From the IMG/VR virus record IMGVR_UViG_3300027762_000011, positions 1-60,420 of that record: a stretch of 60,420 bases of DNA. One strand, 5' to 3'. Source of the DNA: a virus. Both the position numbers and the translations under genes were made by a program. Shown one piece after another: positions 15,501 to 23,600 of the stretch. Below the pieces are notes generated by a model, which saw nothing but the letters and a program-made list of their open reading frames with translations, made no database searches and was not told the origin of the DNA. Within the stretch, counting starts at the first letter, position 1, and every line of letters begins with the position of its first letter.

Positions 15501-18500
15501 TAAATTCACTTTCAATTTTGTTAGAGGCATTAATTAAATACAGATAATAAACTCCATCCTGAACATTATAAATGTACGGATTTATAACTTCTTTTCTGTA
15601 TACAATAAAGTTTTTCTTATTATCATTTCTTTCAAATCTAGGAAGAGTAACATCTCTTACATTGGTGTTGCTTGTAAAAGTTCCTGGAGAATGAAGTACA
15701 CCATAAATATCGGTTGCACTATATGTAAATGTTTTGTCATCTACTATGGTATCGACAAGAAAAACACCATTGTATCCACGATTTAATACTGCGGCAGTAT
15801 TTGTGGAACTCTTTACATTTTTGACAATTACTTGATCTCCATATTTTAAGTTATGAGGAAGATCAGATGTTACTGTAATTATCTTATTAATACTATCATA
15901 AGTACATTGGTTAATAAATCTTGGATTTCTATTAAAAAGATAATCCAAAGAAGTAATGGAACTAAGAGTAAAGTCTGAGGTGCTTCTGGCACCAGTAGTG
16001 CTTGATTCTTGAATAATAAATCCATCACTTGGATCTCTTGCATTATCAAGCTCTTTGGGAATAACTACACGAACTTTATAAATCTTTTCATCTAAACTTC
16101 TATTATCTTCATATCTCTTTAAGTAAGAGACATCGGTTCTTTCTCCTAAAATTTCTACACTTAAAGTTGTTAAAGCATCGTAAATTTCATTACCAGTATT
16201 AACATGAATATACCAATTTGAATTTGCCGAATCCCATTGAATTGGGGATCCTATTTCACCCGCATTTTTATCGGATACTACACTTAATATTTTTAGTTGA
16301 ACTCCACCATAAATTTTTAGATACTGTGGAGTTGCAGTATCTGCATTAGTTTTTGAAGATGCAATTTGTATTTGATCACTTGTAAGTGTTATGCCATCAC
16401 TTCTAGTTGCATTTGATTCGTTTGTAATTGCATAATAAATTTTATTATTTGTAATGTTTTCTGGGAGATCTCCAGATTCACTGATGATTCTAATTTTTTC
16501 ACCATTTTTAATATTATTTTGTCCAATATCAATTACGGATTGACTGTTTGGAGCAAGTGCAATATATGATTTTTCAGAACTATCTGTTCCAAAGGAAATA
16601 TTAGAAGTAACCCTATCAACCATTAAGATTGATGCTGAATAAGTATTAGTTGTATTCTCGTCAATATCTACATCAACATATAATTCATCATATCTTCTTG
16701 CACCTATTCTATAACCTTGAGTGATAATGGGAGGGATATCATCTTGCTTATCAAAACCAAATAAGTAAAGATGACTAGAAATACCTACAGTTTTTGTTTT
16801 ATTAACATCCAAAGAAATCCAGTCAATGTCAGTTTCTTCCGTAATAATTGATCTTGGAGTAACAATTGAAGTTATAAATGCTTTATCATCTTTATCAAAA
16901 CTTTCCTGTTTAAATCCATCACACCCCAAAGAGTGTTGACCAAAGTTAGAGTTGGAGTTTGTAATACTTCCATCTCCACCTGTTCTAGAATCAAAGTGTT
17001 TGTAGAAACCAATCGCAAACACTGATACAACCTGGATAAATGCATCATTACTAATTGTAATGTGAGATGGTTGCCATCCTCTTCTGTAAACTGCGCCAGA
17101 ATCAAGGTGATAAACCGTTGAAACATTTGTTGATGCTGATCCAGATGACAATAAAGAACCAGTTACCTTGGTAATATTAATACCATCATAGGTTCTACTT
17201 TGAGGATTATATTTTACAAATGCTCTATCGTCTTTTTGAAGTGAAACTCCAGTAAATTGAGCAACAACCATAGAACGGAATCCAGATGCCTTAGATCCAT
17301 CTGCGTGCATTCCATTCATACCCCATACTGAACGTAAGGAGATGTTAAAGATGTAAGGAGAAGCTCCAGAAACTGTATCAGTTTCAATAGTAACAGTTGC
17401 TGCAGAAGCACTTAATCCAGCAGCAGAACCTGCAGGAAGGTTATCCCTTACAAAGGGTAAAAGATATGTAAATGTTGTTTCACTAAGAACAGTTTGAACT
17501 TTTGTTGATATATTGTAATCGTCAACATTTACTCCTCTTATTTTAACAGGAGTATTTGATGTTAAACCGTGTGGAAAACTTGTTGTTACAGTAATGATAG
17601 ATCCTGGAGTTGCACCATCTCCAGAAATTATAGAACTGATGTTTATTGGATCTGTTGCAAAAGCTCCAACGATTTCCCATTCTGGTCTTTGTTTTGCTAA
17701 ACCTCCTGGTTCATCTGGATATTTTTGATCTACATTTCTTCCTGATGCATTATTATATGCTCTAGTGAGTTTATAATAATACATATCCAAATCAGTAAAA
17801 TCAAATTGAGATGGAATGTTAACTCCATCAGCATATTCAAATACTGTTAGTTTATGGTGTGAAAATGTGGGTTTCGATCTATTGTTAATTGAAAAATCTA
17901 CAGGATCTGTATAGACATTTTCTAGTTCATTACCATCAAAAACGGAAAGTTGCCAAAAATAACATGCGCCAGTTATTCTGAAAATAGAACTATTCCTTAC
18001 ATTAATATCAGTAGGGTTTGGAACGTATTTTGGTCTTATTTTAGTTTTTCTTAAATCAAGACCAACAATAGATGTTCCTCTAGGAACAATTACTCCACCA
18101 TAAATGCTATTAAATTTATAGAGAATATTATCTGGTTGAGTAATATCAAAATTAGAATTTAAATTGAGATCAAATTCTGCAATTGCTTCTGATTCTACTC
18201 CAGCAGGAGAAACTGCTCTTGGTGCATTATTTGATTCTCTAATTCCATACCCTGGTCTATTGTCTACAATATATTCTCCAGGAAACAGAAGAATTGTTGT
18301 TTTTTCTGTTATATCGTTATCATTACCTCTTAAATATGAAAATCTTGCAGATTCAAGAAGTGCTCTTTGAATAGTTTTAAATGGTTTAGTTAATGAGTTA
18401 CCTTGATTTTCAACACTATCAGTCGCATCTAGATCGTTTGGATTGACATAAAGAATACGTCCTTCTGTATTCTTAATAAAATTTTCTAATTTATTTAATG

Positions 18501-18504
18501 GCAA
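12574..18504 (-). CDS. large tail fibre/adhesin with tail-collar and His-rich tip
   Basis: A 1976-aa structural protein. The start is TTG at 18502-18504, about 30 bases after a CATAAATA late motif. The N-terminus (about 10-160) resembles parallel beta-helix virion proteins, the middle has Ig-like or jelly-roll beta segments, and G-[IV]-GT repeats appear around 1600-1690. A phage tail-collar domain (about residues 1700-1775, ICNGQ motif) precedes a C-terminal tip with ten HxH motifs (HFH, HVH, HSH, HDH, HAH, HGH). In T4 gp37, HxH motifs hold iron ions along the needle tip. The same tip module recurs in the 1285-aa protein, so it is a swappable receptor-binding part. Confidence 0.8.
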   Translation of the reverse strand: MPLNKLENFIKNTEGRILYVNPNDLDATDSVENQGNSLTKPFKTIQRALLESARFSYLRGNDNDITEKTTILLFPGEYIVDNRPGYGIRESNNAPRAVSPAGVESEAIAEFDLNLNSNFDITQPDNILYKFNSIYGGVIVPRGTSIVGLDLRKTKIRPKYVPNPTDINVRNSSIFRITGACYFWQLSVFDGNELENVYTDPVDFSINNRSKPTFSHHKLTVFEYADGVNIPSQFDFTDLDMYYYKLTRAYNNASGRNVDQKYPDEPGGLAKQRPEWEIVGAFATDPINISSIISGDGATPGSIITVTTSFPHGLTSNTPVKIRGVNVDDYNISTKVQTVLSETTFTYLLPFVRDNLPAGSAAGLSASAATVTIETDTVSGASPYIFNISLRSVWGMNGMHADGSKASGFRSMVVAQFTGVSLQKDDRAFVKYNPQSRTYDGINITKVTGSLLSSGSASTNVSTVYHLDSGAVYRRGWQPSHITISNDAFIQVVSVFAIGFYKHFDSRTGGDGSITNSNSNFGQHSLGCDGFKQESFDKDDKAFITSIVTPRSIITEETDIDWISLDVNKTKTVGISSHLYLFGFDKQDDIPPIITQGYRIGARRYDELYVDVDIDENTTNTYSASILMVDRVTSNISFGTDSSEKSYIALAPNSQSVIDIGQNNIKNGEKIRIISESGDLPENITNNKIYYAITNESNATRSDGITLTSDQIQIASSKTNADTATPQYLKIYGGVQLKILSVVSDKNAGEIGSPIQWDSANSNWYIHVNTGNEIYDALTTLSVEILGERTDVSYLKRYEDNRSLDEKIYKVRVVIPKELDNARDPSDGFIIQESSTTGARSTSDFTLSSITSLDYLFNRNPRFINQCTYDSINKIITVTSDLPHNLKYGDQVIVKNVKSSTNTAAVLNRGYNGVFLVDTIVDDKTFTYSATDIYGVLHSPGTFTSNTNVRDVTLPRFERNDNKKNFIVYRKEVINPYIYNVQDGVYYLYLINASNKIESEFTDLAYTQNIVDLYPQLDRDNKNDNPPAAESFAKRSPLGDVVTNDLKKSITRETIDKFYTGFGISPQVTNVTSSATSATITFDREHGLGGVVTGTLSGGSGHTAGTYFNVKLYNDSFLTTWDGATARVVVGAGGNVTSAEIISGGSGYNNAETLFFDSGVIGGAPSASYTIATSGISTAVGNTIQLTGIGTVTDGFYRITSLPAKNQISIAKTASDVVPVVGQYFINSNIPIDVSSISHDSTSGITTFNCFSRHGLISGNQFRVIDSSNNNLGDYLVIAAPSITQFTAKTSGFGLTPRRILKHSLSSNEGIADDTGENLATRGSFFYDNECMELLANIESDASFPVRLINVGIATTRRFPLGSYIQIDNEIMRITSSTLSGASNNQITVIRGAMGTLKENHSNGSLIRKIKLIPIEFRRPSILRASGHTFEYLGYGPGNYSTGLPQLQVKTITEREDFLAQSQETSGGSVIYTGMNSDGDFFIGNTKYSASSGQQTTFDIPVPTITGQDPSRLSVVYDEVIVKERLLVEGGNSGTILSQFDGPVTFNGAVTFNTDLTISGRLRVTNKTQSTSSATGAIVVSGGVGINRNLNVNGNITGNNLITAGVGIVPDDSKGAYIGTSSLPFSDAYVGNIRIGVTNDQTIDTSSGNLVLNSVVGSNVAINTTTTLAGNLTLTGNGVVPGPDSGTLTANYLAVPNVTPIGSIVIWAGTTDNLPSSPGITQWGICNGQDLNTYTYRTLHAVISNTYGGTAYQAGVTDLPGATTTFKIPNLTNQFVIASSGNGGSNVEGTLKRSGGSKNSVVIDHFHTLSGDGGHVHGVTINESPSLSLSGSASGGSHSHSGTANASNAPHSHGGTANSAGGHDHGYTRTNTGDGPSQPGDSSNNRGANGDRTNSNGSHAHPLTVNADNAPHSHPVTIPDSGSHSHSVSVSGGAHGHGGSVTGVGGHSHNVDATGVSGDNLNLPPYFALFYIMRLV
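12780..12990 (-). repeat. copy 1 of shared His-rich tip module
   Basis: The DNA is visibly similar to 20830-21010 in the other collar-bearing fibre. Both encode a segment with GGTANS, GGHDH, DGPSQPG, NNRG and HSHP. The similarity extends to long identical words such as gatcatgtccccc. This is a sign of gene duplication or recombination between fibres. Confidence 0.6.
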
Positions 18505-18534
18505 TTTTCCGCACCAGGAACTTCTTCTATCCTT

Positions 18535-18542
18535 TATTTATG
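18535..18542 (-). promoter_or_regulatory. late-promoter-like motif CATAAATA
   Basis: CATAAATA on the minus strand lies 31 bases before the TTG start of the 1976-aa fibre. It contains the TAA stop of the upstream 101-aa gene. Confidence 0.5.
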
Positions 18543-18843
18543 AAGTCAGATCTTCTCCATCATAATCAAATTCAACCTCTTCTGGCATGTCTTCTGGATT
18601 TTCTAAATCAACTGGAAACAAGCATGGATGTGCCTCTTCATCTATAAGATAAAATGAAGACTTATATAAGTCTTCTGGTTCAAATGTTCTTTCTTTGTCT
18701 GCTGCCCCACAAAGATCTACATCATACAAATGACCATCTGGTAATTCATCAAACGTAAAAGGTACGTGATTGATAAAATACATCTTCACAATCATACTGC
18801 CATTATTGTACCAGCAGTATGCGTGATCAATACGATAAGACAT
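18538..18843 (-). CDS. hypothetical protein, 101 aa
   Basis: An acidic protein with an N-terminal beta-rich half and an acidic C-terminus. The frame is open up to an ATG at 18897, but that lies inside the tRNA at 18875-18947. The ATG at 18841-18843 is the sensible start. An AATAAATA-like late motif lies 25-35 bases upstream. The family is not recognised. Confidence 0.6.
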   Translation of the reverse strand: MSYRIDHAYCWYNNGSMIVKMYFINHVPFTFDELPDGHLYDVDLCGAADKERTFEPEDLYKSSFYLIDEEAHPCLFPVDLENPEDMPEEVEFDYDGEDLTS

Positions 18844-18874
18844 AGGGATTTTCCCATATCTTATATTTATTTTA

Positions 18875-18947
18875 TGCTCCTTGCGTGGATCGAACACGCC
18901 TCAGGCGAATTATGAGTTCGCTGCATTCACCAGATTGCTAAAGGAGC
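18875..18947 (-). tRNA. tRNA with CAU anticodon (Met or Ile2)
   Basis: 73 bases fold into a full cloverleaf: acceptor stem GCTCCTT/AAGGAGC, D arm, anticodon stem GCGAA/TTCGC with loop CTCATAA (anticodon CAU), T arm GCGTG-TTCGATC-CACGC, and discriminator A. CAU reads Met codons, or AUA when C34 is modified to lysidine. The sequence alone does not decide between them. CCA is not encoded. Confidence 0.88.
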
Positions 18948-18951
18948 AAGG

Positions 18952-19023
18952 TAGGACTGCTGAGAATTGAACTCCGTTCACACCGTTATAAGCAGTGGGC
19001 CTTAACCAATAGGCGACAGTCCC
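18952..19023 (-). tRNA. tRNA-Ile with UAU anticodon
   Basis: 72 bases fold as a cloverleaf: acceptor GGGACTG/CAGTCCT (first pair G-U), D arm, anticodon stem CACTG/CGGTG with loop CTTATAA (anticodon UAU, reading AUA), T arm with one mismatch and loop TTCAATT, and discriminator A. It lies 15 bases after a perfect sigma70-like promoter and 4 bases before the CAU tRNA. UAU isoleucine tRNAs are uncommon in bacteria, which usually read AUA with a modified CAU tRNA. Confidence 0.85.
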
Positions 19024-19037
19024 ATAAAACCAGATCA

Positions 19038-19066
19038 ATTATAGAGGATCTGGAACTCTTTGTCAA
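19038..19066 (-). promoter_or_regulatory. consensus sigma70 promoter for the tRNA pair
   Basis: TTGACA (19061-19066), exactly 17 bases, TATAAT (19038-19043) on the minus strand: a perfect consensus. The TGA inside TTGACA is the stop of the upstream antitoxin-like gene (19063-19065). The tRNA-Ile begins 15 bases after the -10 box. Confidence 0.85.
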
Positions 19067-19245
19067 CTACCCTCTTCGTGATCCGTGTGTATTCGGATAA
19101 GATCGTCAACTTCTTCATATTCCTGATAAGGAATTAGCACCATGTTCCCATGTTTACTCTTGATAAGAAAAGACTCACCCGTCTCTACCCTATCAAGATA
19201 TTCTTCAAAGTTTTTTTGAAGTTCTTCAATCGTTAGTGTTTTCAT
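19063..19245 (-). CDS. Phd/YefM-type antitoxin-like protein
   Basis: About 60 aa from the ATG at 19243-19245; a longer frame to 19284 is open but unneeded. The N-terminal pattern (TIEELQKNFEEYLDRVETGE, then a short beta hairpin with HGN..LIPY) matches the Phd/YefM antitoxin DNA-binding fold. In the family this part dimerises on operator DNA and the C-terminus binds the toxin; here the C-terminus is short and acidic. No toxin gene of the Doc, YoeB or VapC type is adjacent, so it may be an orphan that neutralises a host toxin or acts as a small repressor. Confidence 0.7.
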   Translation of the reverse strand: MKTLTIEELQKNFEEYLDRVETGESFLIKSKHGNMVLIPYQEYEEVDDLIRIHTDHEEGS

Positions 19246-19435
19246 AGATGGCGAGGTCTGCGTATTTAATCTGTTCTTGATCAAGATTAGCGGTTACAAC
19301 TTCAAGTACGTTCATAAATTCTTGAATTGTATCACATTCAACCAGGCGTTCACCACCTTGATCACTCAAAAGAAGAAAAGTTCGGGCACAAACATCAATT
19401 ACGATGCCCTGTACACATTCTTGCGTGGAACTCAT
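19226..19435 (-). CDS. hypothetical protein, 69 aa, next to antitoxin
   Basis: Translated from ATG 19433-19435, 27 bases after the -10 box of a sigma70 promoter. It is a small acidic beta-rich protein with two Cys, and its last 20 bases overlap the start of the Phd-like gene, so the pair is coupled. It does not look like a known toxin. Similar small proteins sit beside phd genes in related phages, as far as I recall. Function is unknown. Confidence 0.6.
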   Translation of the reverse strand: MSSTQECVQGIVIDVCARTFLLLSDQGGERLVECDTIQEFMNVLEVVTANLDQEQIKYADLAIYENTND

Positions 19436-19461
19436 TCGGCGGTTTTCTTGATTACCCACAT

Positions 19462-19490
19462 ACTATAGGGAGTCTTGGGCGATGTGTCAA
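19462..19490 (-). promoter_or_regulatory. sigma70-like promoter for the antitoxin operon
   Basis: TTGACA (19485-19490), 17 bases, TATAGT (19462-19467) on the minus strand. The TGA within TTGACA is the stop of the upstream fibre gene (19487-19489). Confidence 0.75.
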
Positions 19491-20608
19491 GCCCCCTCAT
19501 AAGGCAATTTGTCCCAGGTTAAGAATCCGTTTCCAATCTTAAGATTTCCAGTATCAGATTCATAGCATTCAATATCATTTGCTGGAATAGGATTTTCATT
19601 TTGCCATTTTTCTAAAGTTCTTGAAAATCTATATCTCTGAGATGGTGGAATACTTGGAAGATTATTCCAAGAGTCAATTCCATTTCCAAATTTTCTTTCT
19701 CCAGTATCCATACATATTCCAATAAAGGAAGAATCTAAAATTAAGTCATCAGATTCAAATTTTTCGGATGTTTGAATAATTTCATAAGGTCTAAGAATTG
19801 AAATATTAAATAAATTTATAGGATTTATGTGTTGTGAGGAGTTTGATAATGAAAAATGTTCTTCAAAAATGTTGCTAAAATAAGATAATTTACGTAAAAG
19901 TAAAGTTTGCTCTAATTTACATTCTTCAACTACCGCTAGTAATTTTGTAATTTGTAAGATGTTTTTAAGATCTTCAATACTAATATTCAATAAATTTAGT
20001 TTACCTTCTAATGAAGAATCTATAATTTCCGAAATTCCTAAAAGATTTTTTATTTGATCTTGACTTATATTGAGAAAATCAAATTTCTCTTCTATTGGTA
20101 AATTCACGACTTCAAGAACATTTGAAATATTTTTTATATCATCAGAATGACTATTAATTTCCAATACATCTTTTAATTGATCTACCGAAATATTTAATTT
20201 TTTTAATTTTTCTTCTATTGGTAAAGATTTTACTTGGCTTTCTGTTACATGATAGACAGGATCTATTCTTTCCCAAAAGTCATACTCAGAGTTCCATTTA
20301 TAATTATTCTGATTATAATCTAATGGTGGTTTAATTTTAGTATGATTATCTGGTTTTTCTAAAGGATTTTCATTATAAAAAGAAACTCCACTAAAAACAT
20401 TATAATAAGTTCCTCTCAAATCTTCCCACACTTCCCAAATCTTACTTATTGTATTGAAGATTTGAATTTGATCATTTCCAACGTCTGGGGGGGAGGTGGA
20501 AGTTGCAAATGCAGAAATTAAATATTCACCTGGTTCTAGGGGAGATTCTAAAGCAATTCCTTCCGAAACATAATACTTATATTGGGGATGATAATTATAT
20601 TCCTTCAT
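19487..20608 (-). CDS. tail fibre protein with Mtd-N-like modules
   Basis: About 373 aa from the ATG at 20606-20608; an upstream TTG at 20629 is possible but poor. The middle third consists of repeated helical units with Leu/Asn/Ile and SIEDLKN/SQDQIKN-type words. The C-terminus holds two modules with the pattern D-TG--K-GNG---W--LP, as in the N-terminal domain of the major tropism determinant family and many phage fibre proteins. The latter usually attach one fibre part to another. It is probably a fibre or fibre-connector. Confidence 0.65.
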   Translation of the reverse strand: MKEYNYHPQYKYYVSEGIALESPLEPGEYLISAFATSTSPPDVGNDQIQIFNTISKIWEVWEDLRGTYYNVFSGVSFYNENPLEKPDNHTKIKPPLDYNQNNYKWNSEYDFWERIDPVYHVTESQVKSLPIEEKLKKLNISVDQLKDVLEINSHSDDIKNISNVLEVVNLPIEEKFDFLNISQDQIKNLLGISEIIDSSLEGKLNLLNISIEDLKNILQITKLLAVVEECKLEQTLLLRKLSYFSNIFEEHFSLSNSSQHINPINLFNISILRPYEIIQTSEKFESDDLILDSSFIGICMDTGERKFGNGIDSWNNLPSIPPSQRYRFSRTLEKWQNENPIPANDIECYESDTGNLKIGNGFLTWDKLPYEGA

Positions 20609-20637
20609 TTTTATTTTTTTAATATACAATATATATT

Positions 20638-23600
20638 CTACTGGAACTTAATGCAGGGTAAAAGTGCAATATTATGTGGTCTGGATTCATTTGGTGGATC
20701 AGTCGTGGTTGCTGGATCTTGAGATATTGTAACTGTATTTGATGATGGATTTTGCGTAACTCCACTAATCGGTGCAGTACCAGAAGAACCACTAATTGGA
20801 TGACCATGTGGATGACTATGTGATGCAGCATCGGGATTAACAGTAATTGGATGAGTGTGGGCACCATTATTGCTTGTTCTGGCATTACTCTGCCCTCTGT
20901 TATTTCTGCCCCCACCAGGTTGAGATGGACCATCATTAACATTAGTTCTATCATAACTATGATCATGTCCCCCATTACTATTAGCAGTTCCTCCATGTCC
21001 ATGAGGTGCGCTTCCAGGAGCAGTTTGAGAAGCAGCAGCATAATTGCCAACAGGATGACTATGAGTTCCAGCATTAAATGGGTGACTATGATTACTAACA
21101 GAACTTCCTGGATGTGAATGGGATAAGTTTCTTGTTCCTTGTTGAGATCCAAATACTCTTCCAGAGTTTAATCCACCAGAAGTAGTATTGTCCCAACCAC
21201 GAATAAATCTTCCTCTTAGATCTGGTATACCAAATGTGGTTGAACCATCTCCTGCACCAAAAGTAGTTCCAATTACATTAAATAATAAAGCATAAATTGT
21301 TCTACTAACTACAGCACCATTACAATATAGAAAATCTGTTGGTGCTGTGTTTTTCGTATACCATATAACAGTACCAATTGGTATGGGTGAAGATGCAGCA
21401 CCCCCTAAACCTTGGGTTCCTTGATTACTTAAACCTTGAGTACCCTGAACACCCTGAGTACCTTGTCTACCTTGGGTTCCTTGAGTGCCTTGGTTATTGC
21501 TAAGGGGACCTTGAATTCCTTGAGTTCCTTGAGTTCCTTGTCTTCCTTGAGTACCTTGAGTACCTTGATTATTACTAAGAGGACCTTGAGTACCTTGAGT
21601 ACCTTGATTTGCTCTACCTTGAATACCTTGAGGTCCTTGAGTACCTTGGAAATTGCTTAAAGTTCCTTGGGAACCTTGTCTTCCTTGAATTCCTATTGAT
21701 CCTTGAGATCCCTGTCTACCAAAAATACCTTGAGATCCTTGAGTTCCTTGGTTACTTAATCCTTGAACACCTTGTCTTCCTTGAGATCCTTGAGTTCCTT
21801 GGTTGTTACTTAAAGGACCTTGAATTCCTTGAGTTCCTTGAGTTCCTTGCCTTCCTTGAGTTCCTTGAGGACCTTGAGTACCTTGCCTTCCTTGAGTTCC
21901 TTGGTTACTTAATCCTTGAACACCTTGTCTTCCTTGAGATCCTTGAGTTCCTTGATTATTACTCAGAGGACCTTGAATTCCTTGAGTACCTTGCCTCCCT
22001 TGAGATCCTTGAGTACCTTGCCTCCCTTGAGATCCTTGAGTACCTTGATGTGCTCTACCTTGTGTTCCCTGTCTTCCTTGAGATCCTTGAAGACCTTGAG
22101 ATCCTTGAGTACCTTGATGTGCTCTACCCTGAGCACCTTGAAGTCCTTGAGTACCTTGCCTTCCTTGTGTCCCCTGAAGACCTTGAGTACCTTGATGTGC
22201 TCTACCTTGAGCACCTTGAAGTCCTTGAGTACCTTGCCTTCCTTGTGTCCCCTGAAGACCTTGAGTACCTTGATGTGCTCTACCTTGAGCACCTTGAAGT
22301 CCTTGAGTGCCTTGGAATCCTATATTTCCTTGTATTCCTTGTCTTCCTTGAGATCCTTGAAGACCTTGAGATCCTTGAGTACCTTGATGTGCTCTACCTT
22401 GAGCACCTTGAAGTCCTTGAGTACCTTGCCTTCCTTGTGTCCCCTGAAGACCTTGAGTACCTTGATGTGCTCTACCTTGAGCACCTTGAAGTCCTTGCCT
22501 TCCTTGTGTTCCTTGAAGACCTTGTGTTCCTTGTTGTGACCTACCTTGAACACCCTGAAGTCCTTGAGTTCCCTGTCTTCCTTGAGTACCTTGAGATCCC
22601 TGAAGTCCTTGTGTTCCTTGTCTTCCTTGAGTACCTTGAGATCCTTGTCTTCCTTGAAGACCTTGTGTTCCTTGTGTACCTTGATCACCTTGAGTACCTT
22701 GCGCACCTTGATCTCCCTGAGTACCTTGAGATCCCTGAAGTCCTTGAGTACCCTGAGTCCCTTGGCCACCTTGTGTACCTTGTCTTCCTTGTGTTCCCTG
22801 CGTACCTTGTCTTCCTTGTGTTCCTTGAGTACCTTGGAGTCCTTGTGTACCTTGAAGTCCTTGAGTACCTTGGGTTCCTTGATTACCTTGAAGTCCTTGA
22901 GATCCTTGGAATCCTTGAGTTCCCTGAGATCCTTGTCTTCCCTGAGTACCTTGAGATCCCTGAAGTCCTTGAGTGCCTTGAAATCCTTGAGTTCCTTGAG
23001 TGCCTTGAGTTCCTTGATTACCCTGAAGACCTTGAGATCCTTGAGTGCCTTGAGATCCTTGATTACCTAATCCTTGAGTTCCTTGAAGACCTTGTGATCC
23101 TTGTCTACCTTGAAGTCCTTGAGTTCCTTGAGTTCCTTGCCTTCCCTGAGTTCCCTGAGTTCCCTGAGTACCTTGTGTTCCTTGTCTACCTTGTAAACCT
23201 TGAGTACCCTGAGTACCCTGATCACCTTGAGTACCTTGCCTACCTTGTGTTCCTTGTCTACCTTGTAAACCTTGAGTACCCTGAGTACCCTGATCACCTT
23301 GAGTACCTTGAATACCCTGATCACCTTGAGCACCCTGAGTACCCTGATCACCTTGAGTACCCTGAGTACCCTGATCACCTTGAGTACCTTGTGTGCCTTG
23401 ATCACCTTGTACTCCCTGATCTCCTTGAAGTCCGACAGAACCAGAAAATCCCTGAGTACCTTGAGTACCTTGAGTTCCTTGTGTACCTTGAGTTCCTTGC
23501 CTTCCTTGAAGTCCTTGAGTTCCTTGAGTTCCTTGAGTAGATTGAGATCCTTGAAGACCTAATCTACCTTGAGTCCCTTGCCTTCCTTGAAGTCCTTGAG

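Noticed and set aside
18841-18897. Longer start (18897) for the 101-aa gene
   Set aside because: It would begin inside the CAU tRNA; an in-frame ATG lies at 18843.
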